A stretch of 64,000 bases of DNA from Delftia tsuruhatensis NBRC 16741 (GTDB lineage Bacteria; Pseudomonadota; Gammaproteobacteria; Burkholderiales; Burkholderiaceae_C). Below, one piece after another: positions 41,601-49,975 of this stretch (its first letter is position 1; each line of letters begins with the position of its first letter). A program made the position numbers and the translations under genes. The notes below the pieces were generated by a model. The model saw only the letters and a list, made by a program, of their open reading frames with translations. It was not told where the DNA came from and ran no database searches. The stretch lies in NCBI RefSeq assembly GCF_001571325.1, contig NZ_BCTO01000048.1, forward strand, positions 1 through 64,000, given 5' to 3'.

Positions 41601-41769
41601 CAGCCAGGCCGCCATCGGCTTCGGCGTGATCGGCGGCATGCTGTCGGCCACGCTGCTGGGGGTGGTCTTCGTTCCCGTCTTCTTCGTCTGGGTGCTGTCC
41701 CTGTTCCGGCGCAAGGCGCCGGCCGGCACCCCGCCTGCCCTGCAGGCCCCGGCAACCCCCATCGAGTAA
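38620..41769 (+). CDS. RND multidrug efflux permease (HAE1, AcrB/MexB type)
   Basis: 1049 residues, the usual length of HAE1 transporters. It starts MSKFFINRPNFAWVVAIFIM. TM4 has the proton-relay aspartates (GILVDDAIVVVENVERLMAE, near residue 407) and TM10 the lysine (GLAAKNAILIVEFARDL, near 935). Large periplasmic loops take up drugs. It pumps amphiphilic compounds out using the proton gradient, together with the adaptor and channel of the same operon. The natural substrate is unknown. Confidence 0.97.
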   Translation: MSKFFINRPNFAWVVAIFIMLAGLLAIPALPVSQFPNVAPPQISITANYPGASATTVMESVTSVIEEELNGTKGLLYFDSSSGSTGLAEITATFAPGTEPALAQVEVQNRIKKAEARLPASVMQMGLQVEQASANFLMIYSLTYKDGSGSNSEVALSDYAVRNINNEIRRVPGVGKVQFFAADVAMRVWVDPNKLLGYGLSVADVNAAIAAQNAQVPAGSFGASPAGPGQELSATIAVKGTLASPEEFGQIVLRARADGSAVRLADVARLEVGQLDYSFSSREDGRQGVAAAVQLAPGANAMQTAKAVKARLAELSQNFPAGIQYAVPYDTSRFVEVAIGKVIQTLVEAVALVFLVMWLFLQNLRYTLIPTIVVPVCLAGTLGVMYALGFSVNMMTMFGMVLAIGILVDDAIVVVENVERLMAEEGLSPLAATVKAMQQVSGAIVGITLVLVAVFLPLAFMSGSVGVIYRQFSLSLAVSILFSGLLALTFTPALCATLLKPVAKGHHAERKGFFGWFNRRFAALTERFDLLNQRLVRRAGRCMLVYAAIVAGLGVAYTRMPESFVPYEDMGYYIVGVQLPPGATTERTKAMVKDMEDYIQGRPATAQAEFLMGYSFSGMGHNAALAFVTLKDWSVRGAGQASWDEVQAFNQRFASLSDGTVMAVDPPPIDGLGNSGGFALRLQDRASLGREALIAARDQLLAKANASPIIAYAMMENLEDAPQLRLDIDRRKAQAQGVDFSAINTALSTAYGSAVINEFPNAGRLQRVVVQADAQARARPEDILRLHVPNAGGQQVPLSAFATVRWESGPVQISRYNGYPAFRISGDARPGHTTGEAMAELERIMAEMPRGIGYEWTALSFQEKAAGAQAPKLFALAIVVVFLLLVALYESWSIPAAVMLIVPIGALGSVLATSAVGLSNDVYFKVGLITIIGLAAKNAILIVEFARDLHAQGHSLAQAALQAARLRFRPIVMTSLAFILGVVPLALASGAGASSQAAIGFGVIGGMLSATLLGVVFVPVFFVWVLSLFRRKAPAGTPPALQAPATPIE

Positions 41770-41774
41770 GCGCC

Positions 41775-43265
41775 ATGTCCATGCACTTCTTCCCACGCGC
41801 CCTGTGTGCGCTGGCCGCCAGCCTGGTGCTGGCGGGCTGCTCCCTCGCCCCGGTCCACCAGCGTCCGCAGGCGCCCATTCCCACGCAATGGCCGCAGCAG
41901 GATGCCGCGCCCGTGCTGTCCTCGTCGGCGGCCACGCTGGACTGGAACAGCTTCATCGCCGACCGCCAGCTGCGCCAGCTGGTGGACCTGGCCCAGGCCC
42001 ACAACCGCGACCTGCGCCAGACCCTGCTCAACGTGGAGGCGGCACGCGCCCTGTACCAGGTGCAGCGCGCCGACCGCCTGCCGGGCGTGGGCCTGCAGGG
42101 CGGCGGCACGCGCCAGCGCCTGCCGGGCGACATGAATGCCACGGGCCAGCCCCAGGTGCAGGGCAGCTGGCAGGCCGGCCTGGGGCTGGCCGCCTTCGAG
42201 CTGGACCTGTTCGGCCGCGTGCGCAACCTGTCCGAAGCCGCCCTGGGCGAGTACCTGGCCACCGAAGAGGCCGCGCGCGCCGCCCGCATCAGCCTGGGCG
42301 CCGAAGTGGTCCAGGCCTACCTGTCCCGCGACGGGGCCCTGCGCCGGCTGCAACTGGCGCAGCGCACGCTGCAAAGCCGTGAATCCTCGCTGCGCCTGAG
42401 CGCGCAGCGGCGCCAGGCGGGCACGGCCACGGCCCTGGACCACCAGGACGCCCTGGGCCTGGCCGCCCAGGCCCGCGCCGACGTGGAGCGCAGCGAACGC
42501 GAGCTGCGCCAGGCCGGCAACGCCCTGCTGCTGCTGACGGGCGTGGAGGATCTGACGCCGTACCTGTCCGCACAGTCGTCCCAACCGTCCCAACCATCCG
42601 ATGTGCCCCTGCTGCTGCAGGACCTGTCGGCCGGCACGCCTTCCGAACTGCTCATCCACCGGCCCGACATCCAGGCGGCCGAGCACCGGCTGCGCGCGCG
42701 CAGCGCGGACATTGGTGCGGCGCGCGCGGCCTTCTTCCCGCGCATCTCGCTCACCGGCTTCCTGGGATCGTCCAGCGCCGATCTGTCCGACCTGTTCCGC
42801 CCGGGCCAGCGCGCCTGGTCGTTCACTCCCCAGGTCACGCTGCCCCTCTTCGACGGCGGGCGCAACCGCGCCAACCTCGACCTGGCCGTGCTGCGCAAGG
42901 ACATGGCCGTGGCAGCCTACGAGCAGGCCATCCAGACCGCCTTCCGCGAAGTGGCCGACGCCCTGGCCGCCACCGACACGCTGCGCCGCGAGGAAGCCGC
43001 GCGCCTGGCGCTGCGCGACAGCAGCCGCGAAAGCCTGCGTCTGGCGCAGGCCCGTTACCAGGCGGGGGTGGACGACCATCTGCGCTACCTGGACGCACAG
43101 CGCAACGCCTTCGCCAATGAAAGCGCCTACATCGATACCGTGACCCAGCGGCAGTTGGCGCTGGCCCAGCTGTTCCGCGTGCTGGGCGGCAGCTGGACGG
43201 CGCCGCCGCCTCACAGCGCCCCGAACACCTCCGGCAAGGCCGCATCGCGCGGCATGCCGCCATAG
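41775..43265 (+). CDS. RND outer-membrane channel lipoprotein (NodT family)
   Basis: 496 residues from ATG 41775, five bases after the pump stop. Lipobox LVLAGC with Cys near residue 21. Two TolC-like repeats are seen: LRQLVDLAQAHNRDLRQTLL and ELLIHRPDIQAAEHRLRARS, the latter an R-P-D-I signature of NodT/OprM proteins. It completes the tripartite efflux system. Its 3' end overlaps the convergent dsbG-like gene by 55 bp. Confidence 0.95.
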   Translation: MSMHFFPRALCALAASLVLAGCSLAPVHQRPQAPIPTQWPQQDAAPVLSSSAATLDWNSFIADRQLRQLVDLAQAHNRDLRQTLLNVEAARALYQVQRADRLPGVGLQGGGTRQRLPGDMNATGQPQVQGSWQAGLGLAAFELDLFGRVRNLSEAALGEYLATEEAARAARISLGAEVVQAYLSRDGALRRLQLAQRTLQSRESSLRLSAQRRQAGTATALDHQDALGLAAQARADVERSERELRQAGNALLLLTGVEDLTPYLSAQSSQPSQPSDVPLLLQDLSAGTPSELLIHRPDIQAAEHRLRARSADIGAARAAFFPRISLTGFLGSSSADLSDLFRPGQRAWSFTPQVTLPLFDGGRNRANLDLAVLRKDMAVAAYEQAIQTAFREVADALAATDTLRREEAARLALRDSSRESLRLAQARYQAGVDDHLRYLDAQRNAFANESAYIDTVTQRQLALAQLFRVLGGSWTAPPPHSAPNTSGKAASRGMPP

Positions 43266-43813
43266 CTCTTGGTGCCGCCCTGGCTGTCGATCACCACGAT
43301 GCCCGGCGTGCCACGGAAGCCCAGGGACATCATCAGCTTGCGGTGGGCCTCCAGCGTCTTGCGCACGTCGGGGCTGACGCTGAAGGCGGGCGCTATGCCG
43401 CCCTGGGCGGACTTCTTCTCGTGCTCCATCAGTGCGGCCGCGCGGTCCGGGGCCTGCAGGATGGCGGCGGCCTTGGCCGGGCTGTCGTCCCGGATCACGC
43501 CCACCAGGATGTGGCGCAGCTGCACCTTGCCTGCGTCCACCCAGGGGCGTGCGGCCTCCCAGAACTTGTGGCAGTACTTGCAGTTGGGGTCGGTGAAGGT
43601 ATAGATCACGCGCGGCGCATCGGCCTTGCCGTCGGGCACCCAGGTGGAGGTCTCCAGCTGCGCCTGCACGGTGTCGCCCGCCGGCTTGGCGGCCTGGGCC
43701 TTGGCCTGGGGGGGCTGGGCCGTGGCAGGGCCTTCTGCGGCCGTGGCCCATCCCGCCGCCAGAAAGAGGCTGGCAGCCATGCCTGCAAAAAGGACGGTGC
43801 GTTGAAGATGCAT
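43211..43813 (-). CDS. DsbG-like thiol:disulfide interchange protein
   Basis: 200 residues from ATG 43813 (MHLQRTVLFAGMAASLFLAA), a signal peptide cleaved near residue 27. TFTDPNCKYCHKFWEAA is a thioredoxin-fold active site with C-K-Y-C, and GFRGTPGIVVID contains the cis-proline loop. DsbG/DsbC proteins repair wrong or oxidised cysteines in the periplasm, but full-length ones have an N-terminal dimerisation domain that is short or missing here. The frame is open further upstream, but that part lacks a signal sequence. It is not obviously linked to the convergent efflux genes. Confidence 0.85.
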   Translation of the reverse strand: MHLQRTVLFAGMAASLFLAAGWATAAEGPATAQPPQAKAQAAKPAGDTVQAQLETSTWVPDGKADAPRVIYTFTDPNCKYCHKFWEAARPWVDAGKVQLRHILVGVIRDDSPAKAAAILQAPDRAAALMEHEKKSAQGGIAPAFSVSPDVRKTLEAHRKLMMSLGFRGTPGIVVIDSQGGTKSYGGMPRDAALPEVFGAL

Positions 43814-44180
43814 GGGAACTCCTTGAAACGGTTGAATGAATGAGGGTGCGGCGCTGCGCGGCAAGCGTGCAACGCCTGGTGCTGTGGCCACAGCGGCGGA
43901 CGGTGTGAGTCGGAGTGCATCCGCCGCGTTCCATCGGTCCAGGAAATCGCTTGCGGCAATCTCTTACACGACGGCCGACCGACCACACGCCGTTTCCGCC
44001 GCGTTGCAGCCCATGGGCTTCGCACGCCGCTGATTGTCATTGACACCCTTGCAGATGCTGCGCATCGGCGCTGGGCAGTCGTCATTGCAGACAGCCAGGG
44101 CGAGCGGGGCAGGGTGGAGGAGGGCTTGCGCCCGGCGCGGCAGGCAGTCTTGGAAGCGTGGGCCGGTCCCGCCTCCGTGC
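43814..44180. other. Gap downstream of the orphan fecR-like gene
   Basis: About 365 bp between the fecR-like gene and the dsbG-like gene, both on the minus strand. A TonB receptor would normally follow fecR, but I see no receptor signal peptide or plug sequence on either strand. The region should contain the dsbG-like promoter. No repeat or terminator was found. Confidence 0.4.
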
Positions 44181-45308
44181 TCAGGGCGCAGCGGCAATCT
44201 CGGTCTGGCCATCGGGCCCGGCCACCAGAGTGACGGGCAGGATCTGGGCCAGCATGCGTGCGAACTCGGCGGGGCGGCTGGCCTGGTAGGTGCCGCCAAT
44301 GCGCAGAGCCGCCACGGCCGGGTCGTGCACTACCAGGCCGGTCGGCCCGTAGCGCTCCAGTTCCACCAGGGCGTCGGCCAGGGGCGTGTTCTCGAAGCGG
44401 ATCAGTCCCTTGCGCCACAGCGCAATGCTGCCGGGCGCCACAGCCGACACCGGACCGAGCACGCCTGCAGGCGACACGCTCAGGGCCTGGCCAGCGACCA
44501 GGTCGGCAGGCGTTGCCGCGCCTTGCGCACCGGCCACGCGCACATGGCCTTCCTGCACGGCCACCTGGGCGCTGCCCGCCTCCATGCCCGTGGCGCGATA
44601 GCGCACGGAAAACCGCGTGCCGCCCACGGTGACGCGCGCCGGGCCGGCCAGCACATGAAAGGGCCTGGCACTGTCGGGTGCCACGGCAAACAGGATCTGC
44701 CCTTGCGTGATGCGCACCTCGCGCCGGTCGCGGTACAGAGTTACCTGCGCCTGGGTATCGGCATCCAGGGACAGTGCGGTGCCATCCGGCAAGGTGATGG
44801 TCCTGACCTGGCCGCGTGGGGTCAGGTGGCTGCTGGTGAAGGTGGGCTGCTGCTGCCACTGGTGCCAGCCCACGCCCACGCCCACGGCCAGGGCCACCGT
44901 GCAGCACAGGGCCGCCAGGGCAGGTCGCGGCAGCAGGGGGGACCAGCTCCAGCCTTGGCGCTCTTCGGAGGACGGGCGCTGCGAGGCCGGTTCCGGGTGT
45001 GCGTGAGGCACTGACTGCGAGCGCCGGCGTGCCTGCTCCGCGCGCAGGCGCGCCACCTGTTCGGGGGGAATGGACCGCGCTGCCGCCAGGCTCTGGCCCA
45101 GGTGGCGCAAGGCGGCCTCGTGCGCCGTGCTGGCCGCCAGCCATTCGGTGAATTCGGCTTCTTCCTCGGCGGTCAGGCCTTGCTCCATGCGCGTGTGCCA
45201 GTCGGCCGCAGCGAGGTCGATGGGGTTTTGCCCGCGGAAGAACTCTTCCAGTTCGCGCACCTGCGCAGCCTTGTCCAGGGGCGCGGTGCAGGAGCGGTGG
45301 CGGCGCAT
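44181..45308 (-). CDS. Orphan FecR-family protein
   Basis: 375 residues. ELEEFFRGQNPIDLAAADWH starts a DUF4880 domain, with a Pro/Ser/Arg-rich linker near 95-120, one membrane segment (ALAALCCTVALAVGVGVGW, near 135) and the FecR periplasmic domain (LTPRGQVRTITLPDGTALS, VGGTRFSVRYRAT). FecR proteins convey receptor occupancy to an ECF sigma factor. Here no sigma gene precedes it (a chemoreceptor gene ends 18 bp upstream) and no receptor follows. It may serve a distant sigma factor, or be the residue of a lost Fec operon. Codon use and length look normal, so it is not obviously decaying. Confidence 0.85.
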   Translation of the reverse strand: MRRHRSCTAPLDKAAQVRELEEFFRGQNPIDLAAADWHTRMEQGLTAEEEAEFTEWLAASTAHEAALRHLGQSLAAARSIPPEQVARLRAEQARRRSQSVPHAHPEPASQRPSSEERQGWSWSPLLPRPALAALCCTVALAVGVGVGWHQWQQQPTFTSSHLTPRGQVRTITLPDGTALSLDADTQAQVTLYRDRREVRITQGQILFAVAPDSARPFHVLAGPARVTVGGTRFSVRYRATGMEAGSAQVAVQEGHVRVAGAQGAATPADLVAGQALSVSPAGVLGPVSAVAPGSIALWRKGLIRFENTPLADALVELERYGPTGLVVHDPAVAALRIGGTYQASRPAEFARMLAQILPVTLVAGPDGQTEIAAAP

Positions 45309-45326
45309 GCGTGCGGCTTGCCGGTT

Positions 45327-47090
45327 TCAGAAGCTGGTCCAGTCCTGCGATTCGGCGGACGGCTTGGTCGCAGCCAGGCGTGCAGGGCTTGCAGGGCGCG
45401 CGCCAGCTGCGGGTCGTGCCGGTGCCGGCCTGGCCGGCGCCAGCGCAGATGCCGTGGCCGTGCGCGTGGGCACGGACGCCGGCAGCGGCGCCTGCAAACG
45501 CGGCTGTTGTGCCGCGCCACCCTGGTCGCCCAGGCGGAAGATGGCCACGGCCTGCACCAGGCGCTGGGCCTGGGACTTGAGGCTGGAGGCCGCCGCCGCG
45601 CTTTCTTCCACCAGCGAGGCGTTTTGCTGCGTGACCTGGTCCATCTGGCTCATGGCCTGTCCGACCTGGGCCACGCCGGCGCTTTGCTCGTCGCTGGCAT
45701 TGCTGATCTCGCCCATGAGGTCGGTCACGCGCTGTATGGATTGCAGCACCTCGGCCATGGTGGCGCCGGCCTGGTCGGCCAGCTCCGCGCCCTGGCTGAC
45801 GCGCGTGGCGCTGTCAGTGATGAGCTGCTTGATCTCGCGGGCGGCCTGCGCGCTGCGCTGGGCCAGGGTGCGGACCTCGGCGGCCACCACGGCAAAGCCC
45901 TTGCCCTGTTCACCGGCGCGAGCGGCTTCGACGGCGGCATTGAGGGCGAGGATGTTGGTCTGGAAGGCGATGGAGTCGATCACGCCCACGATGTCGCCGA
46001 TCTGGCGCGAGCTGGCATGGATGTCCTGCATGGCGCCGACGACTTCCTGCACCACGGTGCCGCCCTTGACCGCCACCTGGCTGGCTCCGAGCGCGAGCTG
46101 GTTGACCTGGCGCGCGTTGTCCGCGTTCTGCTGCACGGTGGAGGACAGCTCGTCCATGGAGGCTGCGGTTTCCTGCAGCGCGCTGGCCTGCTGCTCGGTG
46201 CGGCGGCTCAGGTCGGCATTGCCCTTGGCGATCTGCTCGCTGGCCACGGCCACGCTGTCGGCGTTGTTGCGCACGTCGCTGACCACGCTGGCCAGGCTCT
46301 GGTGCATGGCGTTGAGCGAGGCCTGCACGCTGCCGGCGGGCGCTTCGCTGCGCAGCAGTCCGGGGTCGAGGTTGCCGTCGGCGATCTGGCGGGCGACCTC
46401 GCCCAGCTGGGCCGGCTCGGCGCCCAGCGCGCGTGTCAGGCCGCGTGCGATCAGCCGGCCCATGAGCAGGGCCAGCACGAAGGCGACCGCGCTCATGCCG
46501 ATCTGCATGTTGCGTTGCTGCACATAGGACTGCGTTGCCTGCTCCACCATGACCTGGGCGTGCTGGCGCGTGAGCCGGCTGTACTCGTCGGTGGCCGCGA
46601 TCAGCTGGGCCAGCAGCGGCCGGCACTCGCTGTTCATCTTGGCAATGGCCTCGTCCCGTTGCTGGCGCAGCGCCAGCGCGACGATGTCCAGCGCCACCGG
46701 GCCGTAGCGCTGCTCTATCTGGTCGATGCGGGCGACCAGGGCGCGTGCCTCCTCACCCACCCCGGGCGCGGCCACCAGGGCCATGAGCTGGTCCAGCCGG
46801 TTCTTGACCTCGGCATGGGCGGCGTACACGGCCGCTTTTTCCAGCTCCAGGTCGGCTGGCGTGTTCACCAGCACCAGGTTGCGCGCCGCGATGGCACGGC
46901 TGTCCACGGCTGCGCGCACCTGTTCGGCCAGTTGGGCACGGGCGTTCACGCCATCGACGAACCGGGTCAGGTTGCGGTTGGCATCGTCCAGCGCCTGCAG
47001 AGCGGATACGGAAACCAGCGCGACCAGCAGAGCCAGGGCGGTGAAGGCGGCGTAGAGCTTGGTCTTGACGGTCCAGGTGCGGAGATTCAT
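45327..47090 (-). CDS. Methyl-accepting chemotaxis protein
   Basis: 587 residues from ATG 47090 (MNLRTWTVKTKLYAAF). TM1 is near 12-33 and TM2 near 190-212, framing a helical periplasmic sensor domain (four-helix bundle, Tar/Tsr-like) that has no obvious ligand signature. HAMP follows, then a signalling hairpin with IDSIAFQTNILALNAAVEAA, and a flexible Pro/Ala tail ending in DWTSF. That tail is an x-W-x-x-F pentapeptide that recruits CheR/CheB adaptation enzymes. It sits 18 bp upstream of the orphan fecR on the same strand. Confidence 0.95.
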   Translation of the reverse strand: MNLRTWTVKTKLYAAFTALALLVALVSVSALQALDDANRNLTRFVDGVNARAQLAEQVRAAVDSRAIAARNLVLVNTPADLELEKAAVYAAHAEVKNRLDQLMALVAAPGVGEEARALVARIDQIEQRYGPVALDIVALALRQQRDEAIAKMNSECRPLLAQLIAATDEYSRLTRQHAQVMVEQATQSYVQQRNMQIGMSAVAFVLALLMGRLIARGLTRALGAEPAQLGEVARQIADGNLDPGLLRSEAPAGSVQASLNAMHQSLASVVSDVRNNADSVAVASEQIAKGNADLSRRTEQQASALQETAASMDELSSTVQQNADNARQVNQLALGASQVAVKGGTVVQEVVGAMQDIHASSRQIGDIVGVIDSIAFQTNILALNAAVEAARAGEQGKGFAVVAAEVRTLAQRSAQAAREIKQLITDSATRVSQGAELADQAGATMAEVLQSIQRVTDLMGEISNASDEQSAGVAQVGQAMSQMDQVTQQNASLVEESAAAASSLKSQAQRLVQAVAIFRLGDQGGAAQQPRLQAPLPASVPTRTATASALAPARPAPARPAAGARPASPARLAATKPSAESQDWTSF

Positions 47091-47335
47091 GGCGCTTTCC
47101 AGGTAGATGGTGCAAGTATCAGTTTTTATCAAAGAATAAGTGATTAATTTGATAAAAGCCCTTTGAAAATTGTTAAATTTCCATGAGAAGTGACAAATTC
47201 AGACGAGGCATCGGTTCAGCGTCACCGCTGCGCTTCCCATGCAGGCTGGATCAACAAAGCCCGCATTTCTTGAACGCCTGCGGGTGCTGCCCCTGCGGGA
47301 CAGGCTGCGTCGGCGCTACAGTCGGTCCCCATCCC

Positions 47336-48586
47336 ATGCATACCCCTCCCCACATACAAGGCTGGTGCCCCGGCGCCTGGCAGCCCATGGCCTCCGGCGA
47401 TGGGCTGGTGGTGCGCGTGCGCCCGCCGCTGGGGCGGTTGACGGTGGTCCAGGCGCGGCGCCTGGCGCGCCTGGCCCTGGTGCATGGCAGTGGCGTGCTG
47501 GAGCTGTCCAGCCGCGCCAATGTGCAGCTGCGCGGCATTGCACCCGGTCGGCACGCCGCCGTGCTGCGCGCCCTGGCGGCCGTGGGACTGCTGGACGCCG
47601 ACGCGGGCCGCGAGCGCCGCCGCAACCTGGTGATCGACCCGCTGTGCCGGCCGCAGGAGGCTGTCCATGCGCTGGGCCAGGCCCTGCAGCAGGCGCTGGA
47701 TGCGGCCGACGACCTGGCCGGCCTGCCCGCCAAGTTCGGCTGGTCGGTGGAAGGCGCGCCGGGCCGGCTGGCCGGCGTGTCCGCCGATATCCGCCTGCAG
47801 CGCACCTCTACCGGCTGGCAGGTGCAGCCCGATGGACGGCAGCAGGCGCTGGCCGTGGCCGACGCGGACCAGGCCGTGGCCGCAGGCCTGGCGCTGGCGC
47901 GCTGGTTTGCCGGTCAGGCCGTCCTTCGCCGCGCCCAGGGCTTGCGGCCCGGGCGCATGGCCGCGGTGGCGGCGCAACTGCAGCCGCCCCCGGGACTGGA
48001 CTGGGTGGAGACAGAAACCCCGGCCCACGGCGAAGGACCGGCGCCCGGTGCCGTGCCCGGCGTGGGCTGGCTGTTGGGCGCGCCGCTGGGCCGCTTGCCG
48101 GCCGTGGCGCTGGCGCGGCTGCTGCGCGCCTTGCCTGAGCAGGCCTTTTTGCGTGTCACGCCCTGGCGCATGCTGCTGGTGGAAGACCAAGACGCGGAAG
48201 CTGGCGCCGCCATGCCCCGCTGGTGGGCGGCTGCAGGGCTGGACAGCGCCGCTGACTGGATCACCCACGCCCATGACCCGCGCCTGCGCGTATCCGCCTG
48301 TACCGGCGCGCCGGGCTGCACCCAGGCCCTGGGTCCCACGCAGACATTGGCGCTGGAGCTGGCGCCGCAGGTGCCGCCCGGCGCGCACCTGCATGTGACC
48401 GGATGCGCCAAGGGCTGCGCGCGGCAGGCGCCGGCCACGGTGGTGCTGCGGGCAGAAGGTGAAGACGAGGGCGAAGGCCCCGTCTATTCCGTAGTGCGCC
48501 ACGGCCGTGCCGGGGATAGGGCGCAGGAGCAGCGGACCCTGGCCTCGGTGCGAGACAATCCGGGATTGCTGTTTTCAAAAGAATAA
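47336..48586 (+). CDS. cobG: Precorrin-3B synthase (CobG)
   Basis: 416 residues from ATG 47336. It belongs to the sulfite/nitrite reductase-like family: VLELSSRANVQLRGIAP, and the cysteine set CTGAPGC and CAKGC (C-x5-C, C-x3-C) that binds a [4Fe-4S] cluster. CobG uses oxygen to hydroxylate precorrin-3A and form the lactone of precorrin-3B, so it marks the aerobic cobalamin route. It heads an operon; the next gene starts within its stop (TAATG). No B12-box or cobalamin riboswitch could be found in the 245 bp upstream. The frame is open upstream, but that part is not CobG-like. Confidence 0.92.
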   Translation: MHTPPHIQGWCPGAWQPMASGDGLVVRVRPPLGRLTVVQARRLARLALVHGSGVLELSSRANVQLRGIAPGRHAAVLRALAAVGLLDADAGRERRRNLVIDPLCRPQEAVHALGQALQQALDAADDLAGLPAKFGWSVEGAPGRLAGVSADIRLQRTSTGWQVQPDGRQQALAVADADQAVAAGLALARWFAGQAVLRRAQGLRPGRMAAVAAQLQPPPGLDWVETETPAHGEGPAPGAVPGVGWLLGAPLGRLPAVALARLLRALPEQAFLRVTPWRMLLVEDQDAEAGAAMPRWWAAAGLDSAADWITHAHDPRLRVSACTGAPGCTQALGPTQTLALELAPQVPPGAHLHVTGCAKGCARQAPATVVLRAEGEDEGEGPVYSVVRHGRAGDRAQEQRTLASVRDNPGLLFSKE

Positions 48587-49215
48587 TGCTGCACCGCTAC
48601 GAAACCGATGGCGCCGAGATCTACCGGCAGTCCTTTGCCACCATCCGCCGCGAGGCGGCGCTGGAACGCTTCACGCCTGTCGAGGAACGCGTGGTGGTGC
48701 GCATGATCCACGCCGCCGGCCTGGTGGGGCTGGCCCCGCACGTGGCCTTCTCCCCCGGCATGGCCGAGGCCGCCGCGCAGGCCCTGCAAAACGGCGCGCC
48801 CGTGCTGTGCGACGTGCGCATGGTCAGCGAGGGCATCACGCGCTCGCGCCTGCCCGCCGCCAACCCCATCATCTGCACGCTGCAGGACGAGCGCGTGCCC
48901 GCGCTGGCCCGTGACATGGGCAATACGCGCAGCGCCGCTGCGCTGGAGCTGTGGCGCTCGCACCTGGCCGGCGCCGTGGTGGCCATCGGCAATGCGCCCA
49001 CGGCCCTGTTCCACCTGCTCAACATGCTGCAGGACCCGGCCTGCCCCCGGCCGGCCGCCATCATCGGCTGCCCCGTGGGCTTTGTGGGCGCCATGGAATC
49101 CAAGCAGGCGCTGATGCAGGACCTGCCCGTGCCCTGCATGGCCGTGCACGGCCGTCTGGGAGGCTCGGCCATTACCGTGGCCGCCATCAACGCACTGGCC
49201 AGCCATGTCGAGTAG
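48586..49215 (+). CDS. cobH: Precorrin-8X methylmutase (CobH)
   Basis: 209 residues. YETDGAEIYRQSFATIRREA and the catalytic His in VVVRMIHAAGLVGLA mark CobH/CbiC. It moves a methyl group from C-11 to C-12 in precorrin-8X to give hydrogenobyrinate, a late step of the corrin ring path. GNAPTALFHLLNMLQDP and PVGFVGAMESKQAL are conserved. It overlaps both neighbours (1 and 11 bp), so translation is coupled. Confidence 0.96.
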   Translation: MLHRYETDGAEIYRQSFATIRREAALERFTPVEERVVVRMIHAAGLVGLAPHVAFSPGMAEAAAQALQNGAPVLCDVRMVSEGITRSRLPAANPIICTLQDERVPALARDMGNTRSAAALELWRSHLAGAVVAIGNAPTALFHLLNMLQDPACPRPAAIIGCPVGFVGAMESKQALMQDLPVPCMAVHGRLGGSAITVAAINALASHVE

Positions 49216-49975
49216 GCAGCCGCGTCCCAGCCAGGGCGGGCCCGGCATTGTCTGCGTGGGCCTGGGCCCGGGCGACCCCGAACTCATGAGCGTCAAGGCC
49301 GACCGCCTGGTGCGCGGCGCCCGCCAGGTGGCGTTCTTCCGCAAGAAGGGCCGGCCCGGCAAGGCCCGCCAGCTGGTGGACGGCCTGCTGGCCCAAGGCG
49401 CTGCCGAGCACGCCATGGAATACCCGGTGACCACCGAGCTGCCCGTGGACAGCCCCGCCTATGTGGACCTGCTGGCGCGCTTCTACGACGACTGGTGCCT
49501 GCGCCTGGAAGCGCTGGCGCAGACCGGGCAGGTGGTGGTGCTGTGCGAGGGCGACCCCTTCCTCTACGGCTCCTTCATGCATCTGTACACCCGGTTGCGC
49601 GAACGCGGCCAGGTGCCGCTGGACGTGGTGCCCGGCATCCCCGGCATGGTGGGCTGCTGGCACGCCACGGGCGAGCCCATCACCTGGGGCGACGACGTGC
49701 TCAGCGTGATGACCGGCACCCTGTCCGAAGACGAGCTGGTGCGCCGCATGCAGTCCGCCGAGGCCCTGGTGGTCATGAAGGTCGGCCGCAACCTGCCGCG
49801 CATCCGCCGCGCCCTGCAGCGCACGGGCCGGCTGGAGGCCGCCTGGCTGGTGCAGAACGGCACCACGGACAGCGAGCAGGTCGCGCGCCTGGGCGATGTG
49901 TCCGACGACGCCTGCCCCTATTTCGCCATCGTGCTCGTGCACGGCCAGGGCCGCCGCCCGGAGGCCGCATGGTGA
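49205..49975 (+). CDS. cobI: Precorrin-2 C20-methyltransferase (CobI)
   Basis: 256 residues of the tetrapyrrole methylase family. IVCVGLGPGDPELMSVKADR is the N-terminal SAM/substrate loop, and VVLCEGDPFLYGSFMHLYTR and VVPGIPGMVGCWHATGEPI are typical of CobI. It methylates precorrin-2 at C-20. The start overlaps the cobH stop by 11 bp and the stop overlaps cobJ by 7 bp. Confidence 0.95.
   Translation: MSSRQPRPSQGGPGIVCVGLGPGDPELMSVKADRLVRGARQVAFFRKKGRPGKARQLVDGLLAQGAAEHAMEYPVTTELPVDSPAYVDLLARFYDDWCLRLEALAQTGQVVVLCEGDPFLYGSFMHLYTRLRERGQVPLDVVPGIPGMVGCWHATGEPITWGDDVLSVMTGTLSEDELVRRMQSAEALVVMKVGRNLPRIRRALQRTGRLEAAWLVQNGTTDSEQVARLGDVSDDACPYFAIVLVHGQGRRPEAAW

Noticed and set aside
38857..41796. 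Long open frame antisense to the RND permease
   Set aside because: The plus-strand frame is a clear full-length AcrB-type protein; the antisense frame has biased, domain-free composition.
43606..44180. TonB receptor remnant downstream of the orphan fecR
   Set aside because: No signal peptide, plug or barrel motif was found in any frame; the open frames here have Arg/Pro-rich antisense character.
47100..47335. Possible cobalamin riboswitch before cobG
   Set aside because: No B12-box (the conserved GCC-ACTG / AGGAGACCTGCC-type core) or matching helices could be recognised; only generic GC-rich hairpins are present.
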